From Trichopria drosophilae (lineage: Eukaryota > Arthropoda > Insecta > Hymenoptera > Diapriidae), in the NCBI GenBank assembly GCA_030407085.1, contig CM059584.1, forward strand, positions 59,163,501-59,227,500: a stretch of 64,000 bases of DNA, given 5' to 3'. The notes below the pieces were generated by a model, which worked only from the letters and a program-made list of their open reading frames with translations, was not told the origin of the DNA and did no database searches. The position numbers and the translations under genes were made by a program. Numbering within the stretch: the stretch's first letter is position 1; every line of letters starts with the position of its first letter. Of this stretch, positions 1 to 11,400 are shown in pieces.

Positions 1-617
1 AGGTCTATGGGAGGGAGTCCCGCGACCACCATGTGAGAGAGCGATGTCCGATACAGAACGGTAGGCAAGGGTTACTCTTAGGGCGGCTGTTCTATAAGCC
101 CGCCGACAGGTGGCTCCGTAGTTCTTATGGATGTTCATGGCATCGACCGCGCTCTTACAACCCCTTGCCAGATGTCCGCTCTCGTGGCACCTGTAACAGC
201 GCGGGGGTCCTTCGCGCAGTAGAACCCGGCAATTAACCCAGCCAATTTTAAGCTTCCCCTTTTGCAGCAGTGTGTTTGCTACTGCGACGGGAAACAAGAT
301 ATTGGCCGCCTGGGTTCCGCTACATGCTCCCCTGAGCTTGATAGTCTCAGGGGTCACTGCTTCCGGTGACGTCATCTCAATGATGGCCTGTGCCACCTCC
401 TGCCGATTTGTGGCCTCGTCCATGTCCTTGCTGGTGATGGCTTCCTTATGGGACAGTGTCTGTACGACAGCTGTCCCTTTTAGGATGGACGTGGCCGCTG
501 CTTGGAGGTCTTGGGTGCACACGCCAGGCGTTGCAAGCTCTATGAGCAGTTCGCCTGCTTTCGTCCGCCTGATGGCGGTCACCCTTTCTCCTAACTTTCG
601 CAGTTCGGGGTGTGCGT
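1..617 (-). pseudogene. LINE ORF1 (gag-like) fragment with CCHC zinc knuckle
   Basis: The minus strand is open from the microsatellite at about 617 down to the window edge. Read directly, it contains a region starting [18 protein letters not shown] and then a zinc knuckle, CYRCHESGHLARGCKS (CX2CX4HX4C), near 165-210. This is the architecture of ORF1 gag-like proteins of R1/I-group non-LTR retrotransposons, which coat the RNA in RNP particles. A second knuckle expected just downstream is not recognisable, so the sequence has decayed or shifted there. The N-terminal half is missing because the frame runs into a GT/CA microsatellite, and the C-terminus lies outside the window. I call it a truncated relic. 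Family membership is sure at the level of 'LINE gag'; the clade is inference. Confidence 0.75.
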
Positions 618-699
618 GCGTGCGTGCGTGCGGGTGTGTGTGTGTGTGTGTGCGTGTGCGTGCGTGCGTGTGTGTGTGTGTGTGTGTGCGTGTGCGTGC

Positions 700-744
<45 letters not shown>
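607..744. repeat. GT/TGCG microsatellite
   Basis: Uninterrupted alternation of TG and TGCG units truncates the LINE ORF1 frame to its left. The reading frames crossing it (polyCys-Val, polyHis-Thr) are artefacts of the repeat. Confidence 0.95.
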
Positions 745-747
<3 letters not shown>

Positions 748-972
748 ATAACAATTTTGTGATGAGCTTGTGCAACTTTGTTGTAAGCTGGTAGTCGCTA
801 GTTTATCATCTATAGATATTACTAGACTGAATATGAAACAAGTTTCTTTTAATTATTTCACGTATTTTTATGTGTATTTAATATAAGAAACGCATATACA
901 AACTTACAAAATAAGATACTTAGTAGAACAATCATTCAAGTATTCTCCATTTATTATATTACTGACAATTAC

Positions 973-1271
973 CTGTGCGGTCTTTTTCGTGTGGGGGTTT
1001 TCTTTCTACATCATCCTCATCATTATTATTATCTTCATCTTCTACTCTATTTCTGGGTTCCCAAGTCATTTTATTTTCTTTCTTTAAGCGCCTTCTGGCA
1101 TTTGCAAACCATGTGGACACTTGAGTTAGTGTCATTTTCGTAATGACTGCAAGCATAATTTTCTCGCCTTTTGTTGGGTATGGATTCTTTTTGTGATCGT
1201 TTAACCATGCTTTTAATGTACTCGTCGTTTCACGAGTAGCATTTTTTCGGCGAGAACCGTTGAAGTCCATA
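973..1271 (-). CDS. Iroquois-class TALE homeodomain exon (internal exon)
   Basis: This is the one secure host coding exon. Conceptual translation gives a complete TALE homeodomain beginning [18 protein letters not shown], with the three-residue loop extension (NPYPTKGEK) and the helix 3 core [20 protein letters not shown]. It is followed by the acidic tail typical of Iroquois transcription factors (mirror, araucan/caupolican, IRX), which are sequence-specific DNA-binding regulators of patterning. Exon limits come from a splice acceptor (TTACAG before 1271) and a donor (ACAG^GTAATT after 973). The open frame beyond these points is intron. The homeodomain is frame-intact, but AVITKMT and LNDHKK depart from the near-invariant family sequence (AIITKMT, LNEHKK). 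No other Iroquois exon was found in the window, so introns must be long or the rest lies to the left. Orthology to a specific paralogue is not resolved. Confidence 0.9.
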
Positions 1272-2600
1272 CTGTAACTATAAAATAAAAAGCAATATAA
1301 ATAAATGAAATTTTCCAAATAAAATATAGGTGCTACATTCACGTAACGTTAATGACACGTTTATGTAAAACATCCAAATTATAATAGAAATCGTAACTAT
1401 TATCATCTAAAGCATCGTTGTTGAAGTTTACATTCACAAAATAAGACGAAGGAAAAGGTGTTTTCCTCCGCTTTTATGAAGAATTTGTCTATTCGACTGG
1501 CACGGTTGACGGGTGGAACGATTAGGATATCATAGACAATACAAGCTGAATTACAAGGCATCGACCCTCGCAAAGCCAGCCTCCCCCCCCCCATGCTCCA
1601 ATATCGGTTCCACCAACAATTTCGATCTGTACCGTATGGGGTACATCGCGAAGATTATCCTTTCTCGAGATCTCCGTCTTTATGCGAGATAATACCAACG
1701 ACCTACCGACTGCGTAAAAGTCGCTGACGTTAGCGACAACTGCCGGTGGAGGACAACAGCTGCCCCAAATTCATACCTTTGCCAGCAAGGTACCCTGAAT
1801 ATTCCAAATACTGTCCGTAGACAGAGAAAAATGCACCGACAGGGATTTGGCACCGCTGAACATTGATCACTAACCTTCAAGTTTAAATTCAATATTATTT
1901 GTATGTTATGTAGATTTGTCAGTTCTGAAATAGGTTGGCTAATGATATTATATTATACCTGAACACTTGGAAAAGAAAGAAAAACAAAAATAACATCATA
2001 GTTCGTAAATTTACTTTTTATTGTGCTCCATTACATATTTATGGGAGGGGCTCTAAGAATATTCGTAGCGCTTATGTGTGATACCAGTGAATTCCATCAG
2101 TCGTGTGCAAGTCAGTACATCTTTTTTAAGCCGGCGCATCGTGTTGTGTACGACAGTTTTTAAGTCTTCTGAGTGCCACCTCTCTCCGTCCCGAACTATC
2201 TACTACTTCTCCTACCGACTTCGACATTTCGCCCTCCCCTTTGTTATCCGTGCCCACCACAATGCTGGTCTACTACTATACCTGACTGGGTCAATTTAAA
2301 TGTGATATTGCTACTCACACTTAATGAATTCACACGTTTCTACAGCGAACAAGAGGCACGTTATGCAGCCAGAGTTTATAGTATCAATCACGAATCAACG
2401 TGAGGAAATGCATAATCTGTACATTCAGGGAGGAGGTATCACCTGCCTTAAGGAGAGACATACATACAAATGCTCGAAAATCAGTAATTTTTCGTGAATT
2501 ATTTTGAAGGTGATAAAATAATTGAATCATTTTACATTTGACATAATTTAATGACATGTGTCTGGTAATAAAAACGTTTTTTTTTTGTATTTTACTTTTG
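1272..2600. other. Non-coding interval (intron or intergenic), old repeat debris
   Basis: Mostly AT-rich. A more GC-balanced stretch at about 1400-1900 has short open frames on the minus strand, but I recognise no protein family in them. If the Iroquois gene extends to higher coordinates, this is its intron. Confidence 0.4.
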
Positions 2601-2604
2601 TACA

Positions 2605-3530
2605 AAATGGCGGCGATACTGTCACCACAAAAGGCCGTTTTTGCCGAAGTCGAAAAACAGAGCTAGCTGCCACCGTCCAACAATTCGAGTGGTCTGAAGT
2701 CACGGAACAAAAAATATTTCGACTACTGATAAGTTAGACATACAGTAAACCTATAAAATTGAGAAAAAGTACGAAATAAAAAATTAGGTACCGTTTTTAA
2801 TGAATCATGCATATTTTCGCCTATTTTTTCGACAGTTAATGCCTCCTTAAAATTGTTTATTTATGAAAAATATGTAATATTTCACGATTATTATATGAGT
2901 AATTATGTCGATTAAAATCCCGCAAAATTTTACGCCCTATCTGTTAATTACTTACTGAGCTGCAGTGGCAGCCGTTTTTGAAAAGGTAGTTTCCAGTAAA
3001 TCGTATTTACAGTTTTAGGATGATAAAACTATTAGCTTTTGCGACTTACAAATCAATCAGTAATTCCAGGCACATACAACTACCCTTCAGCTTCCTCGAA
3101 AAACTTCTTCCAGTTATTGCTGTTTCTTGTCAGTACCAGTTATTTCTGCCGTGAAACGCGAGCTTCGTCCGTGTTTTTGGAAAAATTGAGAGCTTGATTT
3201 CCGGCAACGATGTCCACTTGGTTCATCAGCCTCAAAATTGAACTGTAGCCTTCGTTGAATATTCCGTCTGCAAAGCAGGCTGATAACTCGATGATGTTTT
3301 GACCAAAATGTAAGTGTTTGAGGCCAATCGCCAGATGGTGGAGTTAAAACTTTGGTTGGCGTACTGAGTGTGAACACCCAGGCACATTTCTAGAAGATCT
3401 TTGCAGATAAATTTTCCCTAGATAAGAGTGTAGATAAGAGTCCCGATCAACAATGTGATTGCTGAATTTGACGTCGAAGTTCTCTTCCGATCTTGAGAAC
3501 ATATCTTTCACAGAATCGACTTCCATAATT
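2605..3530 (-). pseudogene. Mutator-like transposase-domain relic, copy 1
   Basis: Minus-strand frames at about 3110-3530 match, piece by piece, the better-preserved copy at 6554-7215. The shared parts are a segment resembling HTQNTN..WRLA and a segment resembling GIFNEGYSSILRLMNQVDIV, then a short acidic tail ending in a PGI motif beside a GTAAGT-like donor. The reading frame is broken by several indels and stops. The non-coding sequence downstream on the minus strand (2605-3060, including 'AAAATGGCGGCGATAC' near 2605) also has a counterpart in copy 2. These are therefore two insertions of one element, not two exons. The family resembles the 'Mutator-like transposase domain' proteins common in insect genomes. 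Assignment is by motif recall. Confidence 0.55.
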
Positions 3531-4600
3531 AAATAAAATTTTAAATAAAATCCAATCGACTTGATTTTTTGTACATTCTTCTTCGTGATCTTATAACTAT
3601 GTTTGATACTTCACAGTACGACTTTTTTCCAGGACGTACAAGCATGGCATGGTATATATATTATATACATATAATTCGTCTAAGATATCTTGAAAGTGTC
3701 GAAAAGATCTCTAACGGACATCTTTTAGATATATCGAAAGAGTTATTTTCGTAACAAAGGCGTAATAGTATATTGCTTGACAAGCTCATATTACGAGATG
3801 AGCTTGCGCGTAGATAGATTTTATTACGCCAGGAGGGTCGAAAGTACGAAAAAATTCTCCCTAGGGTCGAAAATGAAACAGATGTTGACTGATCATGCGC
3901 GGAATTTTCATTACCATTACTACATGGAATCACAGGATTTCGACTCCAAAAACATTTACGTAATGGGCCGTATTGCATGCACGTGAGACAAAAAATAACT
4001 TTTGCACCCGTAGGCGATCACCGCGCCCTAGGGGCTGGTGAAGATGCAGTTGTTTCGGTGTCGCCGTGGTTATCCCCCCTCCCGCTCCGGGGGGTTTCGA
4101 AATGTCGAAATTTGAAGAAAAACTATAGGATAATTTTCTTGCCGATGTGACCAAATTCAATACTTATATAATACTACAATAGTCTTACGCATTTAAAAAC
4201 AGTTTTTATGGCATTATCGTTAACTTCAGGAAGAAAATGCATACAACCTTTTTTATAAAGAATTTAATGCACTATCTTTTCTGTTTGAAACAGTTTTTAA
4301 TCAAATTTGTATTTTTATAAAATAAATGAAAAAAACTACGAAGAAACATAATGTTTCTAATTAAACGTTTGCTAATGTTTTTTAGTAATGGACAAATGGA
4401 TCTGCGCCAAAATCTAGTCAGATCTAAATGAGGCCATTACGAATCAATACGTAGTCACTAATCACTATGTAACCCGGTCTTTGAATCGGTGATTCGGAAA
4501 GGGTAGACGCAAAAAAAAACTATCAATGAGTTTAAACCAACAAAAATTAGTATTTTTATAAAAATAAATGTACATATGATTACATGGGTGGCCGCGCTTG
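3531..4600. other. AT-rich non-coding interval
   Basis: No recognisable gene. Short frames on both strands (for example 3777-3986 plus, 3661-3978 minus) overlap each other and match nothing I know. A small GC-rich island lies at 4005-4100. Confidence 0.4.
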
Positions 4601-5219
4601 GCCAGAAAATTTTACCGGGGTTCGGAATCGCTCGACGGCGAGTTTCTTTCTTCGGACCGGAGTGACAACGAAAATCTAAATCGCGGAGGGCACAAAAGAG
4701 TCAAAAAGGACGGACTTACGGCGTGGCAGGCGGGGCGTCGTCGAAGTCGGTGGCGTCGACGTTAGCCCGTATTGCGGCGTCGGTGGTTGGAGGTCCTCGG
4801 CGAGCAACCCGGGGGAACGTCCTTCCTCGGCGACGAGTAGCAATTCTCTTCTTCGAGGGTTCTTCTATCCGTGGGCACTCACGGCACTTTTTATTAGACG
4901 AAGCACTTCCGATCGCGGAGCGTTCGTCGAACGGAAACGAAGCGAAGACGACAATGGTCGGGCGCAGATGCACTTCTTGACGTCAGGGTATCGCTCGATT
5001 CGACAGGTTTCTCGAGACTGACCGTGCTCGCGCTCGACGGTGCGCCTTCGAGCCGGCTCGTGCGCGCTCGCACCACCCGCGCGAGAGAGGGGCGCGGCAT
5101 CAGGGCTTTTCCGCGGGGTGTCGACGAGCACCGTCTCCGGGGCCTTCGTGGCGGGGGGACGACACGGAGCTCTGAAAAGTGCTTCGTGCGTCCCCGACTC
5201 GTCTCGGGCTCGGTGTTGC

Positions 5220-5276
<57 letters not shown>

Positions 5277-5455
5277 GCCGAGGCCCGTTCCTCGGGAACT
5301 CTGGAGGCGCACTGCGGCAAGACCGGTGGGGGTGACCGAGTGGAGGCGCACTCCGGTACAACCTGACCCTCCTACTGGAAGGGCGAGGAAAGGAGGACTG
5401 GCTTACGCCCGACCCCAACAGATGGCGCGGGGGTTTGGTTAGCGTGCCGATCTGT
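4600..5455 (-). promoter_or_regulatory. GC/CpG-rich block with a possible first exon
   Basis: This block is abruptly GC- and CpG-rich in an AT-rich neighbourhood. On the minus strand an ATG frame at 4973-4716 (85 aa, Arg/Pro/Ala-rich) runs straight into a consensus splice donor, CGCC^GTAAGT, at about 4720. That would fit a first exon or 5' UTR exon of a minus-strand gene, the same strand as the Iroquois exon 3.4 kb downstream. The peptide has no recognisable domain, and the opposite-strand frame is equally open, as expected in GC-rich DNA. Linking it to the Iroquois gene is inference only. Confidence 0.35.
5224..5274. repeat. (GA)n microsatellite
   Basis: About 25 GA units inside the GC-rich block. 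The Ser-Leu and Glu-Arg frames crossing it are repeat artefacts. Confidence 0.95.
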
Positions 5456-6120
5456 GACGGGTTTCGTCCCAACTAAAAAACACAATCAGTCACAATCCGT
5501 CACAATCAGTCAAGGCCGATTAGCCTTGGTGAGTAACGACACGTATTACATCGGCTCTGTAAATTTTTGCTTATTTCTCAATTATTTTTGGGTTCTCTTG
5601 AGTGAGAGTTTTATAGAGAAGTGGCATTCGACGTGGACCAACATTTTGTTTCTTGAAATTCTGTGATTTCTTGCAGTACTGGTCCATGGTGTGCCATTTT
5701 TCTGAAGTGGCATATATTTTTTAATCACATAGACGACAACGGCAATTTTCAGCAGGATTATTGACTGCTCAAGCCTATCAAAACACGTGACTCAGCCGAC
5801 TTCGACAACCAAAACAATGATATTATTGTGGTTTAACACTCATTATTATCATGTTGATGCACTTATATTTGAATTTATTTGGAGGTATATTCCATTTACC
5901 CGGGGATCCCGTTTTGTGAACAGGATCCTCTAGTTAATAGATGAAAAAGGGAATTTTCAGCAATCAAAGAGGCATTATAAATTGCATTACATGTCTATAG
6001 TGAGATCCGTATAATTGAAAACTGCTTGGTGTTCGTGAATTTTTATTTAAACAGTGTTCTTTGTGAACATTTTCCTCGTTTGACAATATTTAGTGGCAAG
6101 TGTAAAAAATGTTGTGTTCT
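5456..6120. other. Non-coding interval
   Basis: No gene recognised. It contains the curious paired BamHI-type motifs at 5897-5933 (see findings). Confidence 0.4.
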
Positions 6121-6129
6121 TTTATCATT

Positions 6130-7215
6130 CAATATGGCGGCGATACAGATGGGTTTTTCCGAGATGCAAAACGGCTGCAGTTCTCCTGGGCTTCCTATTG
6201 GTCTGAAATAAAAAAAAACAAAAATTAGACAGAGAATAAACGTATAAAAGTTAATAAAAAGTATAAATAAAAAAATTTGGTTAGATTTAAAAAGAGTGGT
6301 CAGATTTTCACCCTTTTTTTAACACTTCGTACCCTCTTAAAATATTTTTTTTTTAGCCTTATCTGTAATATTTTAGGTTTACTCCATTGGTAAATTTATT
6401 TAAAAAAAAAATATGTAGACTAAAATCCCTCAAAATTTCAGCCATATCGGTCAAATACTTTTTGAGTTACAGCTGCAGCCATTTTTGAAAAAGTGGTTTC
6501 GAGAAAAATGCGTTTAAAGTTTCAAGACGATAAACGTTTCCGTTTTTGCAACTTACCGATCAATGATCGATCCCAGGTGCATACATTAGCTCTTGAGCTT
6601 CATCGAAAAGTTGATTTATTTCCAATTGCTGTTGTTTTCGGGCAATTCGGTCCTCTTTTGTTTCGCTCTGGCTCATTCGGTTCTGGCTGTTTACGCGACA
6701 CTCACCGATGTTTTTGGAGAAGTGCAGTGCTTGTGTTCCGACAACGATGTCCATTTGAATCATTAGTCTCAGTCTCGACGTGTATACATCATTGAACACT
6801 CCAGCTGTGATATATGCGGCTATTTCAATTACTTTTTTATCGGTATGTAAGTGTTTCGGTCCATTCGCCAACCGGCTTTATTAGTGTTCTGTGTATGACT
6901 ACCGAAACATCTTTCCAAAAGATCATCTTTGGATAAATGTTCATAAATCGGTAAAAAATGCTTCTTTATTTCTTGATCAAGCTCTGGTGCCAGGACTTCG
7001 AGCCTTGGGTCCTTATTCAAAGTGACAGCTTTCTACCATTTACACCAGCTGTCAGGTCCCGTCGGGCAGCTTTCGTGATTTGGCTCATCTTTCGTTGAAA
7101 ATATATGATAAAAAATAGCCAGGATTGCTTTTTTCAAATTTTCAACGCTGTCTTTATTTCGTTGCATGATTAAACATAGTATGTTGTTGACCACTACTTG
7201 GATAGGTGGCCGCAC
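6130..7215 (-). pseudogene. Mutator-like transposase-domain relic, copy 2
   Basis: Consecutive minus-strand frames read: an N-terminal piece at 7215-7033 ending CPTGPDSWCKW; then 7020-6829 with LPIYEHLSKDDLLERC and SHTQNTNK; then, after a frameshift, 6871-6560 with PKHLHTDKKVIEIAAYITAG and a charged tail ending PGIDH. The order and motifs match a widespread insect transposon-encoded protein annotated as Mutator-like transposase domain. A GTAAGT donor follows the C-terminus at about 6555. At least one frameshift (near 6860) makes it a pseudogene. Its 3' flank (6130-6550) is homologous to that of the copy at 2605-3530. The catalytic residues of the family cannot be judged from this fragment. 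Confidence 0.65.
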
Positions 7216-7219
7216 GAAA

Positions 7220-7640
7220 ACAGTTTGTTGAAGTTGATTAAATTATCTAAATTTAAAATAAAATAAATAGTAAAATTAAATTAAACTAAAAACGAAAAAG
7301 TAACAACAAAAAATTATTTTTTTAAAATAAAATCTGGAATCAAATTTTTTAATGCTGTGAACAGTTTATACCACATGGAGATTTTTTACCACACGACGAT
7401 TTACCGCCATGTCGTTCACGACGAGCACACTTTTGTCCATATGGAGATTTGTCGCTCTGCAGTTGGCCACATGGAGATGAGTAGCTAGGTGGACTTCAGC
7501 TGGTCATTTTTGACCACATGGATACGGCTGAACACGTGGAGAATGTCCGAAATCAACACATCGTTATGACCACATGTATATACAAAGTCATAACCACATG
7601 AACACACATGGCCAATGACCATGTAAATCTCCACCTGAAA
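7220..7640. other. E-box-rich degenerate repeat patch
   Basis: About eight imperfect repeats of CCACATGGAGAT between 7366 and 7630 each carry a CANNTG core (CACATG, CATATG, CACGTG). There is no coding potential. It may be decayed satellite DNA or a bHLH-binding cluster. Confidence 0.4.
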
Positions 7641-7982
7641 TTGTTAGTAGGGCGATGTCACTTGTACTGCCTCCAGGATCTGATATTGGTTAGTTTGCCT
7701 CAGAATTTACTAGTTAGCACAATTTTGATTGCCGTATTGGTCCAATTTCTTATTCAAAGCACTTACATCATTAATTGTTTCGAATGCACAAAATGCACTT
7801 GATAAAATATTTTCGGATGTTTCTATTACAGAAGATGGACTTTAATTATTTTAGATTTCATAATTCGTGGCGTATACATTTGTTTATGTTTACTGATTTC
7901 GCCTACTGCGCCAAATTTATTCTTACGCGACCGTCACGAATTTCCAATATTATTTCGAATATCGCGTCACGTGTCACCCAAA

Positions 7983-7987
7983 TTACA

Positions 7988-8019
<32 letters not shown>

Positions 8020-8047
8020 CACACACACGCACACACACACACACACC

Positions 8048-8086
<39 letters not shown>
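7983..8086. repeat. (CA/CGCA)n microsatellite, left of pair
   Basis: Alternating ACGC and AC units. Coding frames across it are artefacts. Confidence 0.95.
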
Positions 8087-8087
<1 letters not shown>

Positions 8088-8089
<2 letters not shown>

Positions 8090-8206
8090 GCACAGACATT
8101 GCAAATATGTAACGGTTATGTTGCAGTAATGTAAAAATGTCCGGCTTCATAACCGTTATATATCAGTAACGTATTTGCTATGTAACAAAACATTTTGTGC
8201 TGTCTG
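8088..8206. repeat. Imperfect inverted repeat between two microsatellites
   Basis: TAACGGTTATG near 8110 is exactly inverted as CATAACCGTTA near 8148. The flanks also pair imperfectly (ATTGCAAATA with TATTTGCTAT). It is a hairpin of roughly 120 bp, possibly a MITE remnant. Confidence 0.6.
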
Positions 8207-8302
8207 GGCACGCACGCACGCACGCACGCACACTCACACACACGCACGCACACGCGCACGCACACGCACGCACTCACGCACACGCACACGCACCCACGCA
8301 CG

Positions 8303-8340
<38 letters not shown>
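8207..8340. repeat. (CA/CGCA)n microsatellite, right of pair
   Basis: Second AC-type array. It abuts the 3' end of the minus-strand LINE at about 8400, so it may have grown from that element's tail. Confidence 0.9.
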
Positions 8341-8341
<1 letters not shown>

Positions 8342-8450
8342 CAGTAGTGCTATACAGTAATATACATAAAATAGGAAATAGAAAACAGTCCAGAGATAAT
8401 TGAATTCTTGAAATACTTCAGACCCGTTACATATTTAAAATCGAGCTGAC

Positions 8451-11400
8451 TTAAAATTCTAAGACAAATTGTCTTCTTGAGAAGCACGGATTCACAAAGG
8501 CAAAAAGAATCTTGAGCACGCGAGGGTCAGCGGAACGAATCAGAAAGGCTATATTTTCATCAGTACAATTTGACAATAGAGTGTTACGGCGGAGTAAGGA
8601 TCTTGATGGGTTGGAAAGAGGGCAGTCACATAAAATATGTATTAAAGTCTCTCTACAGCCCATGTTACAAATCGATCACGGTTCATTAGAATTGTAGGCA
8701 TAAAAGTTATCTCCAATACAGAATGAACGCGAAAATATAGTGGCCGTTCTTAATTGAACTTTAAGGCGCAAATGCTGGCACCGCTCCGGGGAAAGAGAGG
8801 GAAGGCCATCCGAGAATTGCCTGTATATTGGAATCTGGATCGAGTCTGACTCAAAATAGCGATGAAGATCACGGTTGCGCTGGAGAGTGGCAAAAGCTTC
8901 GCAAGCCGATGGTATGTTAGACTCCCAATTTTCAGCTTTAAACTCGGCCCATAAATTGTCGTAAGTAGGTGAGTCCAAAACTAACTTCAACTGGGTGATC
9001 CAGTTGAGAGTTAACTCGTCCGAGTCACCAGAACTGAGCTCGTATAACCTAATTAAACCGAGCCGCGCCAAGCTATTCGGAGCTTGTTGCAAATATTTAA
9101 GGATTAGTGTTAGCCCTCTACGTATAATTTCTACTGATATGTGGTAGAGACCTAATACGGGGCGCAAAAGGTATGCCGGCGTAGATTTAGGAAGCGTAAG
9201 CCATTTTAAAAAAAAATCAACCTGAATTGAGTCCAGACAATGAAGATGACCAAGGGCCCAACGGGGCAGCATACAAAAGGGTAGCTAAAATAGAAGCACC
9301 ATATAATTTTAGGGCAGCACTGCTTGAGTCGCATCCAGCTGAAGAAATTATGGACAAAACAGACGCCGTAGCTTGGCGGGTCTTGGCAATGGCGTTTTCA
9401 GTTCCCTTCAACCCACTCGCCAATGAGGACACGATTGTTCCCAGATAGGGATACGTAGCCACAACTTCCATCTGCTGGTTACCATAAAAAAAGTTTTTAG
9501 AAGAGGCGTCGAGAGGGCCGCCCCTTCTAAACACAATAATTTTCGTTTTTGAGATGTTCAATTCGAGGCCATTTACATTACAATAAGACACAAGCGTCGT
9601 CGACTTGGCTCTTAAATCAGCAGGAGAATAAGCGAAAATCGTCAGGTCATCAGCGAAGAGGAGCATCATAAGGTCAGAAGTTAGTGTATAGTCGATGACT
9701 CTCAAGCCTTTCTCGCGGAAATATGTCACAATGTCAGATATATATAGAATAAAGAACAGAGGGCTCAAAATTTCTCCCTGAAGGACACCTTCAGTCACCC
9801 TGACAAGATCTGTAGATCCAGCTGCACAAATGACAGAAGACTTGGTTGAATCATAAAAGGCTTTAAGCAACCTAACCATTTTGGCACTAACCCCAATACT
9901 GTACAATTTGTGCCAGAGTTAGTTGTGGGAGATAGAATCGAACGCTCTGGGGAAGTCCACAAATAAGACCTAGCAATTTGAGGCTTTTTCCTGAGCTGAA
10001 TTTGAACTGCCGCGTTTAATGTGAAAATATTATCCTCCGCAGAGCGTCCCCTACTATAACCCGCTTGCTCTTCAGGAAGTAAGTCATGATGCTGGAGCCA
10101 ACTTTCCAATCTCGCCGCGAATACCTGCATGAATAATTTCATTAACGCATTAGCAATAGCAATTGCACGGTAATTTTCAGGATTCGCACGGTTTCCCTTT
10201 TTGAAGAGCATGAAGAGATTAGCCTGCATCCACCCCTCAGGTGGCAGCTCATTGAACATGATCGAATTAAAACACTCTAATACAAAGGAGAACCATTCAC
10301 CCTTGAGAAGTTTCCAAGTTTCGGCCGAAATACCATCTGGGCCTACGGCTTTACCCGATTTTAATCTCTTCATGCTCTTACGCAACTCCTGCGGCAAAAC
10401 TTATCGAGAACCCCATAAAAAGTCAACGATAGCGTTGGCCTCTGAGAATAGAGGCGCGCCAAGCGCCCGTTCCAGGCCTTTAGTGGCACAGACGAACTAC
10501 ATAGTGGAGCCCGCCTCAACCTTCGAACCACTGTCCAAAAACCCTTGGCGTCCCTTACCCCGGCAAAAGATTCAGTTATACGCGAGGAATAGAGTCTCTT
10601 AGCTACAACTGTTGCTTGTTTAAAGTCCTTCTTTGAGGCCAGGTAAGAAAACGCAAAGGAACTCTCGTGATTGTTTAACCGAAGGAGATGGAGGGCTCTG
10701 TTCATTCGTGACCTGGCAGTCTTGCAGGATTCGTCATACCACCGAGGTACTGAACGCGTCGAGTTAGATATGCCCCCACCATAGCTTGTTAACTTAACTA
10801 AACCTACATGGATAAGGATGCTAAGTAAACCTGAACAAAACGCATCAAATAACGGGCTTTGCCTGAGGTGGTCGAAAAACAAGTCGTATGGGTTTACTCC
10901 ATGCAATCGCTTAACAAGTTCTGTTTCACCCTCAGGTGACCACGACGTTTTGTACCTTGTTGATGCAATAAACGGAGGATAAAATACAGACGGTGCATTA
11001 CACAGAGTGAGGGACAGCAGAACGACTGCCAGAAAGTGGTCCGAGCCTCCACCATCAAAGCCGATAAAAAATCTTTGACGATGTACAAATGATTGGCGGA
11101 AACCCAGACCAAGTCGACAATGCTACGCGGGTGAGTCGCTAAGCGAGCGACCATTTAAAAGAATTAAATTATTACTAAACATAAACTCATACAAACATTT
11201 CCCACGGACGTTATACCTAGAATCACAAGTTTTTCTAATAACTATAAATTGAGTCTCATCAAATAAATTCGAAAATTCGCATTCAAGGTCGAGGTCACCA
11301 ATCCATGAATTGAAGTCTCCCCCTAAAAGGATCATACTGTCCGGAAATCTTACTACAAAAGAATCCAATAGTGACTGAAGGGAAGAAAGCAGCAAGATTA

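Noticed and set aside
272..794. Open frames rich in Cys-Val or His-Thr across the GT array
   Set aside because: Produced by the microsatellite; the real signal is the LINE ORF1 frame on the minus strand.
4865..5472. Long overlapping frames on both strands of the GC-rich block (up to 192 aa)
   Set aside because: They depend on the GA repeat and high GC content, contradict each other and show no domain.
8116..8403. Frames through the paired AC microsatellites
   Set aside because: Repeat-encoded low complexity only.
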